Assembly (NCBI GenBank): GCA_003116995.1
Contig: BDSL01000015.1
Span: 558,001 to 622,000 of the forward strand
DNA length: 64,000 bases
Direction of reading: 5' to 3'
Source: Yamagishiella unicocca
Taxonomy: Eukaryota > Chlorophyta > Chlorophyceae > Chlamydomonadales > Volvocaceae
Shown here piece after piece: positions 25,601 to 37,270 of this stretch (within the stretch, counting starts at the first letter, position 1; each line of letters starts with the position of its first letter). A model generated the notes under the pieces. The model searched no databases, was not told where the DNA came from, and saw only the letters and a program-made list of their open reading frames with translations. The translations under genes were made by a program, and so were the position numbers.

Positions 25601-28600
25601 GCCAGCTTCGGCACACCCAAGAAGGCCGCAATCTCCGAGGCCGCCGCCGCCCCGTTCCCTGCCTCTTTAGCCGCCTTAAGGGCATTGCCTAAAATGGAGA
25701 TGATGCTGTCAGCCAGGGCGCCCCTACCCACTGCAGCCTCGTCACGGGTGCTGGCGGCGCCGCTGCCTTCCCCACCGCTGCTGGCGACGGCAGCGCCCGG
25801 CGCCGGCGCCGCCAGCAACGGCTCCCCCGCCGGCGCCGTGAGCGGCGCCGCCGCTGCATCGCAGTGTCCGGCTGGCCCAGCCCCGGCGCTGACCGGGGCG
25901 GCGGCAGCGGCCGGGGGGCCTTGTGCAGCTGTGGGCGATAACGCCTCAGAAGATGCCGCGTCTGCGCTGGCGTTTGTGATTCCGACGTGTGGCAGAGGCT
26001 GCTCCTGGGCTCCGCCCTTCGGGGCGCCTACGGACTGAGGCTGCTCCTCCGTTCCGACCACACGAACCGCCTCCAGTGCCCCTGGTTCCACCGCCGCGGC
26101 TCCCGCGCCGGCGCGCGGCTCCGAGGGCTGCAGGGGCACGAGAGCTTCTCGCAGCATGGCCTGGAGCCCCGCCACGTCAGCCAGTGCCTGTTGGGGACGC
26201 GGCGGCTGCGGCGGTGGCGAAAACGGCGGAGGGGCAGCTTGCCCGCCTGGCGCCGCTGCCGGCTCCGAGGTAGGGGGTACCGGCGCTGCTGCCGCCGGCT
26301 CTGAGGCCAGCGGGTACCGGCGCTGCGGGTCGACGGCGCCGCCAGGGGCGTCCTGCGGGGGTAGGGAAGGTACGGCGGCCGCGCCTTGCCGGCTTGCGCC
26401 CCCGCACCCGGCGGTGGCGGCGCCGCCGCTGCATCTGCCCACATCGCGCTGCAGGCGCTGCTGCGGGCGCTGTGGGAGCTGAGGCGCCGTCGACCGCTGC
26501 TGTGCTCGCTGCCCAGCAGGCGGCCCGTCCACGCCGGGCGCTCCTGCCGCCGCCGCCGCCGCCGCCGCCGGCGGCGGTACCAACAATGGGTTTCCCGCCG
26601 TTGGCATCGCCAGCAGCTGCTGGATGCGCTGCAGCTTCTCCTTGCGAGCCCCCGCCGCCGCCGCTGCCGCTGCGCTGGCTGGAGGGCTGGGGGGCATGTG
26701 CGGGTCGTCGGCGGCGACCAAGGTGTCCATCAAGGAGTTGGCCCACTGGGAGCTGAAACCGAGCCTGCGGTTCCCGCCGCCACGGCCGCCCCGACCGCGG
26801 CCAGCGCCGCTGCGGCCGGCAGCGACAGCTAAAGCCTGCGCGGGCGAGAGGGCGCAATGGCGACGAAAAGGCTTTGGGGGACAGGTGGGTGTGCGGTGGG
26901 GTCGAGGCTGGGTTCAAGGGCGGCTGCGCAAGGGGATGGATGGGTCAGGTGTTAGGGGCTGACCCAGACCGCGAGTTGCCCCCTTAGCAGGAGCGCCGCT
27001 TGCACACGGCACGGGAGTCAGACAGCGAGCCAGGCGGCTGCGCGGGCTCGATGCGCACTTCTAGAGACCCTGTCAATTGCGACAAGTCCGTGCCATGTTG
27101 GATCACGGTGACTTACAACCCCTGGCGGAGAAGCAAGGGGCTCGCCTTCGCCCTCGCACTGAGGTGTGAGGCGCAAAGAAACCCGCCCACCCTCGCTGCA
27201 ACCGCGCACGCCCCGCAAACCCAGCCTTCCGCGTGCAGTCCCGCCCGGCTAATCTTCGCCCGCTGCGCTTCTTCTAGGCTGCTGCCAACACAACACGACA
27301 CACAGCGCAGCATGGCCACGTGGGACAACGGCAGCGCAAGACGCTGCCCCGCACGCCCCACCTGCAACATGGCGGCGGTGCCACCCGCCGCTGCCGAGTC
27401 CGCCGCCATCGCTGATGCGGCGCCGTCCGATCCGCCCGCTGCCTCCGGATCCAGATCCATCATTGCCCGCAGCATCGCGTCCCACGGGTCGCTGTCGTCA
27501 CCCGCCGCGGTGTCGCCCACTGCTGACAACGACGGTGGCGCTTGAGCCGGCCAGCCGTCCCAGCCCTTCGGAGCTTCCGCCTCGGCCGCCGCTGCGGCGG
27601 CTGCGGCGGCGGAGATGGACTGGCCGAGCCGCGCCAGGTCGGCCCAGACCGCCGCACCGCTGGCACCCTCGGCATCAGCTGACGTCTACAGCTCCGCGCG
27701 GGGGGGGGGGGTGTACAGAAAAGCTCAGTGCGGGGGGGTGGATGAGGAAAGTCCGTGTAATAGGGAGCCGGTTAAAAGTCCGTTTTGGTACATACGTTTG
27801 GAGATGCATACTGGAGAACTTGGTTGAGGAGACGAAACCAAGTTCTCCAGTATGCATCCCCAAAACCGGAGGTCGGATGTCGCGGAGGAGGAGGCGCCAT
27901 CTGCTGCTCTGGAAAGACAAACATACAGAAGATAATGCTCTGGAAAGACAAACATACACCCCATCTGTAAATGAACATAGGACACGCCACCCCGGCAGGG
28001 GCATCAGCTGCTGATTGGTAATCCTAATTCTCACCTGTTGGTGCTGCTGACGTGGCGGCGGCGGCGGCGGGGGAGGCGGCGGAGGCGCCAGGCTGGCCGC
28101 GGCCAAGGCCGCCCGGATGCGTTTAAACGGCTGAGCGCCGAGCACCCCTCCTGGATCCGGATCTGCAGGTTTCGGAGCGGTCATAGGTGTAGGGAGATGA
28201 TTGTAGCATCTGTCGGGCTGCAGCAACTGAGCGCGGCGTGATGGCCCCAAAGGCTCCTACGAGGTGCTACCATGGCGCCAAAGGCCACGCGGCAACGTGG
28301 TGTTTTCCATCCCAGGTCACACCGTACGACAGCTCCTGTTCTGGCGCCGATGGCTCGGATGGCGGCATCGGCATCGCGCCGCTGTGTATGGAGACCGCGG
28401 TGGCGGAGTCGACGCCAAGTGTAGCAGTATTTTCAACTAAGTCCCTGGTTAACGGTAAATCCCTGGTTAACGGTACCGTTGCGCTCGGGCCCCCATTACG
28501 CCAGTCCTTCATGCGCAATGCAGCAGCGTGATCCCGACGCCTCAGCGCCGACGAGAGGGTTCCTGAAGCCCCCACGCGGTGGCGCAGCGCCTGCGTATCT

Positions 28601-30722
28601 AGTTCGATACACCCGGGCCCCTGACAACGCCACCGGCCCATGTCTGGGGCCGCCACTACCGGCCCATATGGGGCCGCCACTACCGGCCGGCCCCCCCCGA
28701 CCCACATCCCCACGGGGCAGCCCGACGCACCGGCTGCTGCCGGGGTGGCAGCCGATGCGGCCGCTCCGGATAGGTCTCCGCCGTCCCCGTCCCTCATCAG
28801 CGCGTCCTCCAGCATGCTCGATGCCCCAAATGCGGACGCGATGGCCGCAGCGGCGGCGGCTGCGGGTGAGGACGTTGCTGCACAAGAACCAGTAGGCCGA
28901 AGGCCGTGACAGGGTTGGGAGACGCCAGCCGCGAGTGACGTCGAGAGCGCATGGCAGCAGGGACACGAGGGGGAACCTAGCGATGCCAGGATAGGGCATG
29001 CGCGTGTTATGGAAACCCTTCTCCCTCCTGCATGAAACACTAAAAACAACCCACGACCGCAATTCTTCCGCCTTTCTATCCCCCCCTTCACCCTCACCCG
29101 CGTCGGTGCTGCCGGCCTGCTGTGCCAGTCGCCGCCAAGGCATTCCTGACGCCGGCGCGGCCGGCGCGGGCAGCTGACCTCTGGGCGGTCCCCATGGGCT
29201 GGCACGGAGCATTATGGCCCTATGCGGTGGGCGGGGGCGAGAGGTGCGAGTTGGGCAACGGCCGGAACATGGGAAGTTAGCGCGCAGGTGGTGCAAGCGA
29301 TTGTCTGCGAGAGGTCGCGTGACTGGCTGCGGTTCTGGCCCTTTGGGTTTTGCAAACGTGGACATGAAATGTACCTGCCGCCTACGGGCAGCTTTGACAA
29401 CAGACTCCCAACCACGTTCCAACGGCTACGCCGCTTCCGCTGCGCTCCCGCTCGCTCACATACCTCAATTGGGCCGGCATGCCGCCGTAACGCCCAGGCG
29501 CCCACTCCTCCGCACCCTGCCGCTGCTGCCAATCCTGCTGCAGTGGATGGTGGCCGGCAAGACCGGCCGCTGCATCTGGAGCCGCCTGCCGCCGACCAGG
29601 CGGCCCGGGCATGCGGGGAGGCCCGTCCTCAGCTCCTAAGGCGCTGTCCGCGACCACGCCCACCCCTTCGAGCACTGACTGAATCAGGGCGGTGTACTTC
29701 TGCATCCTCCGCAGCTCATAGCCGCCATTCGCGAGGAAGCCAGGCCGCCTTGGCGCTGAAGCCGCAGGACCAGCGGCCGCTGGCGCCCCCTGTGACGTTG
29801 ACGACGGGACGGCCGCGCCGCTGGCGCCGGCAGCGTGCTCGTCATACGTCGCCAGGTTGGCGGGCATGAACAGGAACAACGCGCAGCCGCGACGCTCCGG
29901 CAGGCTGCAAAAGGCGCCGCTGCCGGGCATCACGTTCAGCTCTGAGCCGCTCCGAAGCGGTACTCGGTCGCCGGCCACCAGCGGCCGGCCGTCCAGCTGG
30001 AGCGCGTGGGATAGGACAGACAGCACAGCAAGCGGCTGGCCGCCGGCTGGGCCGGGCTTCTGGACCTGGTAGGGATTGTGGTCGTGGGTAGCGTGAGAAC
30101 GCGTGGTGGTGCGTATATATGGGAGAGGAGAGGCACGTGCAAAGCCGTAACGCGGTAAGGTAAGGCCTGGTGGGGCATCCCCATAAGGTCCAGGGTTGTG
30201 GGGGTTGGGGATGAGGAGGGTTTACTGGACGGCCTTGATATGGCCAGAAGCAGTTTCCAGCAAGCAATCAAATTTCATCCTTCGAGAATCAAAACAATAA
30301 CGGTCAGTCATATCGTGATCATGGACGGAGTGTGCATGCCTCGGGGGAAGCCGCGAAGCCCGTACCTCGAGGCGACAGAGCTGTTGGCTGCGATTTGAGC
30401 CTGGTCCCAGAGATAACGATCCGTTCAAGGGATCGTGCCATAGGGAAGCCTGGCCTCCAAGCAGAGAGAGGCTTGGGTGCTGTGGCAACGAGATGTAAAC
30501 GTGTGTTAGGCGTCAACGCTGCAAGAAGGTTCCACAAAAGGGATCCGTTACCTGTGCTTGTGCTGATATTAAGGCACCCCATGCTGTGGGCTCAGCTTCA
30601 ACTGCTTGTGGTGGTGCTTCTTTATCTGCCGCTGTCGGTGCAGTCGACGGAGAAGCACCATCACCCGATCCGGTACCTTGGTATGTTCCGTCTAATCCAG
30701 GTTCGGGTTTGTCTGGGGGCAT
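16596..30722 (-). CDS. FHA-domain AAA ATPase, DAA1/Msp1-like family
   Basis: Twenty-eight in-phase exons give about 2016 aa: 30552-30722, 30366-30479, 29464-30065, 29098-29180, 28731-28877, 28035-28162, 27362-27685, 25560-26835, 25003-25238, 24720-24824, 24030-24303, 23481-23739, 23128-23263, 22698-22814, 22056-22262, 21465-21688, 20942-21196, 20496-20646, 20242-20328, 19871-19915, 19504-19611, 19229-19300, 18853-18932, 18643-18724, 18374-18445, 17763-17833, 17328-17421, 16596-17126 (TAA 16596-16598). The order is FHA-like domain (about 48-150), a low-complexity linker of nearly 900 aa, the plant-family middle region (about 1027-1600), the AAA core with Walker A GPPGTGK, Walker B VIFVDE and VLAATNR, then the ending RRWNEAYGEGGKRK..LTYFL typical of Arabidopsis DAA1. 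These ATPases probably remodel or extract membrane proteins. Exons 4-9 in the linker and the acceptor at 22814 are less sure. Start ATG is 30720-30722; an upstream TTG in the same frame was not used. Confidence 0.85.
22543..22620. repeat. 24-bp tandem repeat, intron of the AAA ATPase gene
   Basis: Three and a quarter copies of a 24-bp unit beginning CAGACCCCGCC lie in the intron between exons 22698-22814 and 22056-22262. The third copy differs at two positions. Simple intronic minisatellite. Confidence 0.85.
24888..24952. repeat. 18-bp tandem repeat, intron of the AAA ATPase gene
   Basis: Three full copies and one partial copy of an 18-bp unit containing AAAACCCGTGTACG lie in the intron 24825-25002. 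Units differ by one or two bases. Confidence 0.9.
27803..27858. repeat. Perfect 23-bp inverted repeat with 10-nt loop, intronic hairpin
   Basis: Arms 27803-27825 and 27836-27858 are exact reverse complements; outward extension gives six more pairs with one mismatch. It lies in the intron 27686-28034 of the AAA ATPase gene, and transcript from either strand would fold into a stable hairpin. Confidence 0.95.
27905..27957. repeat. Duplicated 22-bp direct repeat beside the hairpin
   Basis: The 22-mer starting TGCTCTGGAAAG occurs at 27905-27926 and 27936-27957, 31 bp apart, in the same intron as the hairpin. It looks like a local duplication or an insertion footprint. Confidence 0.85.
28442..28477. 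repeat. 18-bp direct repeat pair, intron of the AAA ATPase gene
   Basis: Two 18-bp units starting TCCCTGGTTAACGG lie back to back in the intron 28163-28730. A second repeated GC-rich block, GGCCGCCACTACCGGCC, occurs twice near 28649-28690 in the same intron. Confidence 0.8.
29464..30722 (-). other. FHA-like domain exons of the FHA-AAA ATPase
   Basis: Exons 1-3 together read AWGALISAQAQ, HPSLSLLGGQ, RSQQLCRLE, then LQLDGRPLVAGDRVPLRSGSELNV and a CALFLF strand. This matches the N-terminal FHA region of plant DAA1-type ATPases (W..L.SQ..QNPH, LC+L, VQVNGK, L..GDEV, YIF). FHA domains bind phosphothreonine peptides; the usual RS..N ligand residues are not obvious, so binding is uncertain. Confidence 0.7.
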
Positions 30723-32857
30723 CGTAAAGTTCCAATAAACAGCTTTCGTCCGTTGGCGTTGGGCAATCAGGTCCAATTACGCATGGCAAGCGCACAATAG
30801 AATTATAGGTGGCAAAATGCGCAGCTTGGAACTAGCTAGTCTCAGGCATCGTGACGCAATCCTCCACCCACGTATCATAATTATTTTATGTACGAGCAAC
30901 AGGGGTACAAATTGTACCCAAATGGCACCCGTCATATTATCCTTTTGTTGTATAGTGCAAATTGCCAGTCGTCTGAGCCGTTAAATATGACATGAACCAG
31001 CATATGTTGACGCACGACAGACGCCTTTTCAACTAGGAGGTGAGCGTTCCCGATAGTCTCGGTCAGACTTATCTTTGACCAATAGCTGCAATTTTGCCTG
31101 GACACTTTACTTGGAAGAGGAGGTGCTTGCTCCTCGCGGCTAGTGCGATCCCGTCGTTGGGAACGTACCTAGTGGAGAGGCCTGTTTCACTTTCAGGCCT
31201 GAAAGGATGTGTATTGGGAGATGAAGTCTGCAAAATTTACGCTGCGCGCGTCGCAGCCTTACTGCAGTGACTCCGCGCGGGCGACATCGGGCGACATCCA
31301 CATAGAGTCAAGAAAGTTTGTCATGAGGGCCAGGTGTACCCTCCTCGTAACATGGCAAAGACATAGGCGAAGCACGGCCATTCCGGTAGCCTGCAGCAGG
31401 CATTGCTGCTTTGGTCCCGTTGCAACGACGGTGAAGCGTACGACGGCGTACGCCCCTTGTCGTCCTCTACGTTGCCAAAGGATGTGAAACATGGACGCCC
31501 CACAGGGGTTTGCAACGTGGCAATGCGAGGACCAGCCATGGCGCGTGGGTTAGGGCTTGCTGCTACACGTGCTACACTAGCAAACCATTGCAACGCCCTA
31601 CTCGCGCAGCCTTTCGGAAGCTCACATCGTCACACAGTACGCCCACAGCTCCTATGTGCTAAGTCGACTAGTGCTTGTACCTACCAGTAGCCGCCGTCGT
31701 GCTGATACCACCTCACAGCCAGGTCGCAACGTGGCACGTTCACCTGGCGACATCCGGCTATTCCCCCTGGGATTGGTGCCCTGTCCGCCTCCATGGCCGT
31801 CATTAGCTTGACCACGCAGGCAGGGAAGTCAATTCGCAAATAAGGAACGGACCTGGGCTGGCTTTGTGGACGGGGAATAATGCGGTCTCTCGAGTAACAG
31901 TGGAGTAACTAACGGACGAACTCCCGGAACGATCGGGCGTTCCAGCTTAGACCTCGACATGGGGGCGGCGTAAGTGGGGCCGCAAAATGATGATGTAAGA
32001 TTGCCGCATGGCGCCGCGCGCTGCACAATCCTTTGGTGCACTTACGCAATCAGACATCTTTTTGCCTTGTAGATGACTCACATTAATGAGTAGTCTTGCC
32101 CAGGAAGACACCTCGTCCTGAAGAGGACTCTCCCTGAGGAGGTGTCTCCCTATTTGCGGGGAGCAGGATAGAACTTGGTGGTCCAGAACGCTACCAGAAC
32201 CGTTGAAGAAATGGATAAGGGTAACTCCGGGTGGTGGCGACTGATGATGGCAGCTGGGAAGGAGAGGGAACAACGGCAGGACCGGGGGCATGGTGGGCAC
32301 CGGGTGGGCCAAAGCGAGGTAACGCACTTTCGACGCGGGCCTAAGCAAGGATGCGTGCGAGAGCCTTGGTCGCACGGAAGGCCCCCGCGAAAGGCGAACT
32401 CTGAAACGATGACGACGAACATTAAGGAATGTTTTCCGTTACGTTGAGAGCTCGGTAACTTTCCAGGAAGGACGGAGACTGGTGGGGCGCTGGCGGCTCG
32501 AAGGTGGGCGTCGACAGCCGATGACGGCATTTAGAGGTAAATGACTAAAATCAAGCTAATACTGGAGAATAATAAATTACGCGGTTTACGCGGTTTATGC
32601 GCCGCGGGCTTTTCTACAGACTGTCGTCTGGTAACTCGCCCGCCGTACGTCAGTCAGGCAATGCCGCTACGTTCACCTTCCCGGTCTCCCAACATAAATG
32701 CCCATGGGAACCCATTATCCCAGAACCTTTGATACAAATGTGCTCCTTACATAGTAAACGATCAATTGCAGGGCCACTCGGTGCACCGCTCTACTTTCAT
32801 CAAGGCTTACCTTACCTGAATCGTCAGTTATAACGTTGGTCTAGTTCGCTGGTGGCA
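30723..32857. other. Intergenic region between divergent genes
   Basis: It holds the promoters of the FHA-AAA gene (-) and the secreted-protein gene (+). The base composition is lower in GC than the exons. A nested inverted repeat (GACACCTC with GAGGTGTC, enclosing GTCCT/AGGAC) lies at 32107-32147. Open frames near 31200-31690 and 32150-32530 show no motifs or convincing splice partners. No gene recognised. Confidence 0.55.
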
Positions 32858-35180
32858 ATGGACTACGACAGGCCACATCTCAATGTCGTCGGCGCCATCG
32901 CGCTAATGTTGCTCGGCTGTGTCTTGGGCAGGATGCACGTGTCGGCGCCGGCAGTATCCATGTACATGTCAGCTAAAAACGGCGTGCTCGACCTCAACTG
33001 GGACAGTGGTCCACAACACTTGCAGATGCAGCTGTTGCAGCTTGGTTCAAAAGTGGAAGTCGCCTCAGAGGGCCAGCCCAACTTGGCTTTGCTGCAGCCA
33101 GGCACTGCGTACATCATTCCGGTACAAAATGGACCGACATTCTACTCCAACGCTGAGGACATGGAGGTCGTTGCCTCGTTCATAAGATATGGCGGCCTTG
33201 TAGTCCTGCTCGACGCGAATCATGGCGGCGGCGAGGCCCAGAAGCAGTTCATCGCCAAGGCATTCAACTATGAGGGTGAGCATTCAGGCTGGCTTCCTCG
33301 CCAGAATCTCTATCTAACTTTTAAGGATTGTTCGCGCCCTTCTTACCAGCCTTGCTGTCTTTCTGCTAACTTTGCGCGACTTGCTGAAATGCGGTTGTCA
33401 CGCCCCCCATGCGCCTTCGTATCGACTATAACACAGGTGACTGGGGTCCATGTAAGACATATACATCCAACGAACAAAATGTCGAAGGCCGTCCACGTTT
33501 TGATGAGCGCGCCAAGTCCTTCATGCCGTCGGCATCATGGCCGGCTGAACTCGAGGATGTACAAGGCAGCGTAACGGTGCGAGCATGCTCGTCCTCTTTC
33601 GCAAACGTGTACCATGGCACCCCTGTAATACTCGCATTCTGTAATGATTGATAATTACTAATGTTGGCTTTTGTTCGGCGCAGCTGCGGTCGTGGTGCCA
33701 TCACACGGACCCTATGGCGGTGTCTTGGCCACTCTACCACACTCAAGGTGATTCGACAAGGCTGGTAGCTCAGGCACACGGCAGGATTGGCTCGCCCGGG
33801 GCCGTTGTTTGGCTAGGATACAGCTGGAAAGACGGCCCTCAAGCTGGTTGGGGCTCCCTAATTGAGACACTGCTCAGGACGTTCCGCAACGGTGAGTACT
33901 CGGCGGACGCACTTTAGTAACATCCCTATTGCCTGCTTCAGGGATGTTGGGGCCCAAACACGGCAGGCAATTCTTCTTGTACCTAATGACAGGACCTAAC
34001 CTGCCAATGGCTTTTATGCGTTACAGCATTGGACAAAGGGTGCGTACCCCTGTGCCTTGCTTGTGTGCAGGTGGATACCAAGATCCGCTAAGCGGTGCTG
34101 GCCTCCCGCAAGCCTTCGACTCAGACAGCGTTGACGAGATCTTGGAGAAGGTCACAAACGTCGCCCAGGCCACGAACAACATCGTCCGCCGCTTCCTCCA
34201 AAACGGCATGGGGTCTTACCCGCCGCCTGCCTCCCCCAGCCCTCCGCTGCCCACCCCTACGCCGACCCCTCAGCCTGCAACCTTTGTGAAGTTTAAGAAG
34301 TTGCTCGGCATGGGCGTGTACGACTCGACAAACCAGTCAGTTGTTTGGTACGATGACCCCGACTTCAGGAACTACCGCACGCCGCGCAGCCACATCAACC
34401 TTGTTTTCTGGACGATGAACAACAACTGCAACTTCACGGTTGGGACCTGCCAGCAATGCCCACGTGCCTGGCAGGCGGACACTACGAGGAACGTCACCAT
34501 CCTCTTCCGCGAACCATGGCAGGCACGTGCGCGGACGTTGGCAAGGGAAGCTGACGGAAGTGGCCCAGGAGCCGCGTTACTGAAATCTCCAGGACTTCCT
34601 TGTTCGCGAGTGCGGCCTCGCGGGGTGTGACGGCATGCGATCTGGCATTGTTGCTACCTTCCAGATGTAGATTCCTTTCCTGCAGCCTTTGACGTGCTGA
34701 ATGAGTTGCCATCCCCACCTCACCTACCCCCGCCATGCTCCGTGCCTTTCCATGTCCGTGTCCGGCCCGCAGCTGGACTCAATCCACATCACCCAGATCC
34801 AGAACCCCGGTGTACTTACGGTGGAGCTGCTGCCGTGGCCCGCCGTGTCCATTCCGGGCTTGGAAGACCTGGCTCCGAAGACCGGCGTCCGCAAGCCTGC
34901 CATTTGGAACGTGACCGCCGACACGACCCGTTGCGGTGGCAGGTTGAGGATCCCGTTCGGTCAGCGCGCCGGCACCGGCCTGAACGTGCCCAAGCGGGGC
35001 AGCCAAGAGCGCATACCTCTCGGGCTGCGACAGACAACTCTAGGCGGTGTCAACATCATCGTCAAGGCGCAACCCGATAAAGGAGCTGACCCGGGATACA
35101 CGGTTATCGAGTCAGTGCGGTTCGATGGACGCGTGCTGTATCCAAAGGACCCTACCGTGTACGGTCCAGATCACCCATAG
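32858..35180 (+). CDS. Secreted or membrane-anchored protein with Pro-rich linker, unknown function
   Basis: Five exons, 32858-33275, 33437-33624, 33684-33891, 34071-34522 and 34773-35180 (TAG 35178-35180), join in phase to 557 aa. The start ATG (32858-32860) is followed by a hydrophobic segment (VVGAIALMLLGCVLG) that reads as a signal peptide or anchor. Residues about 50-270 (YIIPVQNGP, FIRYGGLVVLLDANHG, VVWLGYSWKDGP) suggest a glutamine-amidotransferase-like or flavodoxin-like fold, without a clear catalytic triad. A Pro/Ser/Thr linker (PPPASPSPPLPTPTPTP, about 321-342) like those of algal wall glycoproteins leads to a Cys-containing C-terminal region with NQS, NFT and NVT sequons. The fourth intron is called as GC-AG (CAG|GCACGT), the only phase-consistent choice I found. 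I do not recognise the family. Confidence 0.7.
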
Positions 35181-37270
35181 GCACATGATTAATTAACGGG
35201 AAGTAGCCGGTGACCTGCTGCTGCAGGGGGGGGATCAATGATTCGCTGCGGCGAAAGTTGGACTCGATTGGTTGCATGGGACAATAAGCGGCACTGCGCT
35301 TTGGCGCACGGCGCAATGGATGGACGGCCACAGCTTAGGAAGGCAGGAGTAAGATGTTTGAGACGTTCAGTTGCGCAGGGTTTTAGTTGACTTCCTGCCT
35401 TGCACGACAGGGCACGACTGATGCAGCAAGGACTCGACACGAACTAAATGGACGCATCAATCAATCAACAAAGACATGAAGTGTTCCTGCACGATTCATC
35501 CGGTTATATGCGGTGTCATTCTTTTCTTGGTTGATTGATTTGCCCTGTGGCTAGATCCAGAAATTCATCCAGCATCATTTCCCTTCGATGTAGGTATTTT
35601 CTCCCATCATGCCGTTGCAAATTGTCGGCGATTTTTATGAAAGCCGGCTGCAGGATCCGCCTGATTGATGGACCTTTTGGCTCGCGGCTATGCATGCGTC
35701 ACATGATTGGAATTACAAGTGGCCCGTTGTACGGGCCCCCGATTGGGCACAGGACGGTATAGATTCATTTTCTCAGGTACTGTCCTCCGTTTCGCGTTGT
35801 TGGTCACCGTTTGCCTGTGTTTCGGTTTGTCATGCTGGTGCGTTAAGAGGCGATTCGGGCTAAAGGTTGCATCACACTTGTGCTGGTATGCAGCTGGCAC
35901 ATTGCAGCGGCATGTATAAAAGATTGATTCCTGTAAAACTCGTTCCACTTGTTTCCAACCGCCAGCGGCCTTCCCTTGGCTTCCCTAATCTGATAGGCTT
36001 TTCCGCGCCCATGCAACAGTCGCAGCCATGTACAGTCGCTACACCATTACACGACCAACAAGGACTAACGGTACGACATCACACGACTAGAGCATTTCAT
36101 GTCTGCTTGAGGAGCCGCGTGACTCGTGGAATTACCTTATCGAGCCAAAGACAGCATCAGGACTCCAACCCATACAGCACAAGGTGCGCAGCCCATTTCC
36201 TCCTTTCATACCATGTGGCCCCATGTGCGGACGCAGTAGCGATTGAAGGGTAGGCCTGATGAGCGTGGTTTCCTGCAAGTAGTTTTTGGTGTGCTGCTGC
36301 TGTCATGTGTCTTGTGCACGGCGACATCACTCGTTGGCAACGGATAGAAACTGACTGTTACATGTTCCAAAGGCCACTCCTCACTGTGGATATATATACA
36401 ACCATAACCGTCGGCAGGCCTTAGGTCAGCAGCTCAGCACCGAAACTCCTCCCGTAGCCCACAGCGACCGACACTCATGTGTTGACCACCTGTTCCCGCC
36501 GCTCCCATTACGGACGCGGAGTGAACCTCCAGGACGCGCACCAACCGTGCCCTCCCGCCACAGCGCATGCATCTCCCGCCACAGCCCGCCATCCCTGGCA
36601 CGCATGCGACGGTGTTTCGTTCAGCGGCCCCGCTTGGCGTGATTGACATTCAATTGAAGGCGCGGAGCCAGCGCTCGCCCATTTTGCCCTGGTCCCAACC
36701 CGGGTCAGTGCCGCCTGCCGGAGTCTCGCCCGCGCCCTCGGTCGTGTTGGGTCGTCTCGCGCATTCTGCTGAGCTGCCGTCGCCGAATGCTGTGCAGGTG
36801 CCGTCCGCCATGCGTAGCCCTCAAACATGGCCCCTGCACCCACTAGGGGGGCATGGCTCTCCGGACCCTGTTGTCGGAAATGCGGTTTCCTCGATCCCTG
36901 GGATTTGCTATTCTTCCTAACTTCTATCCTCCTGTACCGTACCTGTCGGCGCCTTCGCCGTAAACCCGCTCCTGCTGCCTGTGCTCTTAGCCAAGCGTGA
37001 AGCATGACCAGCGCGCAGGCTTGGTGTCAGCAATGAGACACTCAACTCGCTCGCACTCACCGCCCCGCCCTCCGTAGCGCCGCCAACGGCAAACTGCGAA
37101 GCGCCCATGCACGCGCAGAAAGGGGCATGTTAACAGGAGCTAGAAGCGGGTGGTGCACTTGTGGGCAATGCTGCAGGCAGGGTGCATGCAGAACCCCGCA
37201 AAAGCGCAGACGCGGTGCAGACATGCCGCGCAGGGACACACCTGATAAGCTGCCGTGCTGCAGTCTTCTG
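35181..37270. other. Intergenic region between convergent genes
   Basis: It holds the 3' UTRs of the secreted-protein gene (+) and the poly(A) polymerase gene (-). A minus-strand TGTAA at 36358-36362 is a candidate for the latter (about 900 nt of 3' UTR). The open frames on both strands at 36500-37005 are Pro/Ala/Arg-rich and mirror each other, which is typical of non-coding GC-rich DNA. No gene seen. Confidence 0.55.
35932..35936 (+). terminator. Candidate TGTAA polyadenylation signal
   Basis: TGTAA 752 nt after the stop of the secreted-protein gene. This 3' UTR length is acceptable for a volvocine gene; supported by motif and position only. Confidence 0.35.
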
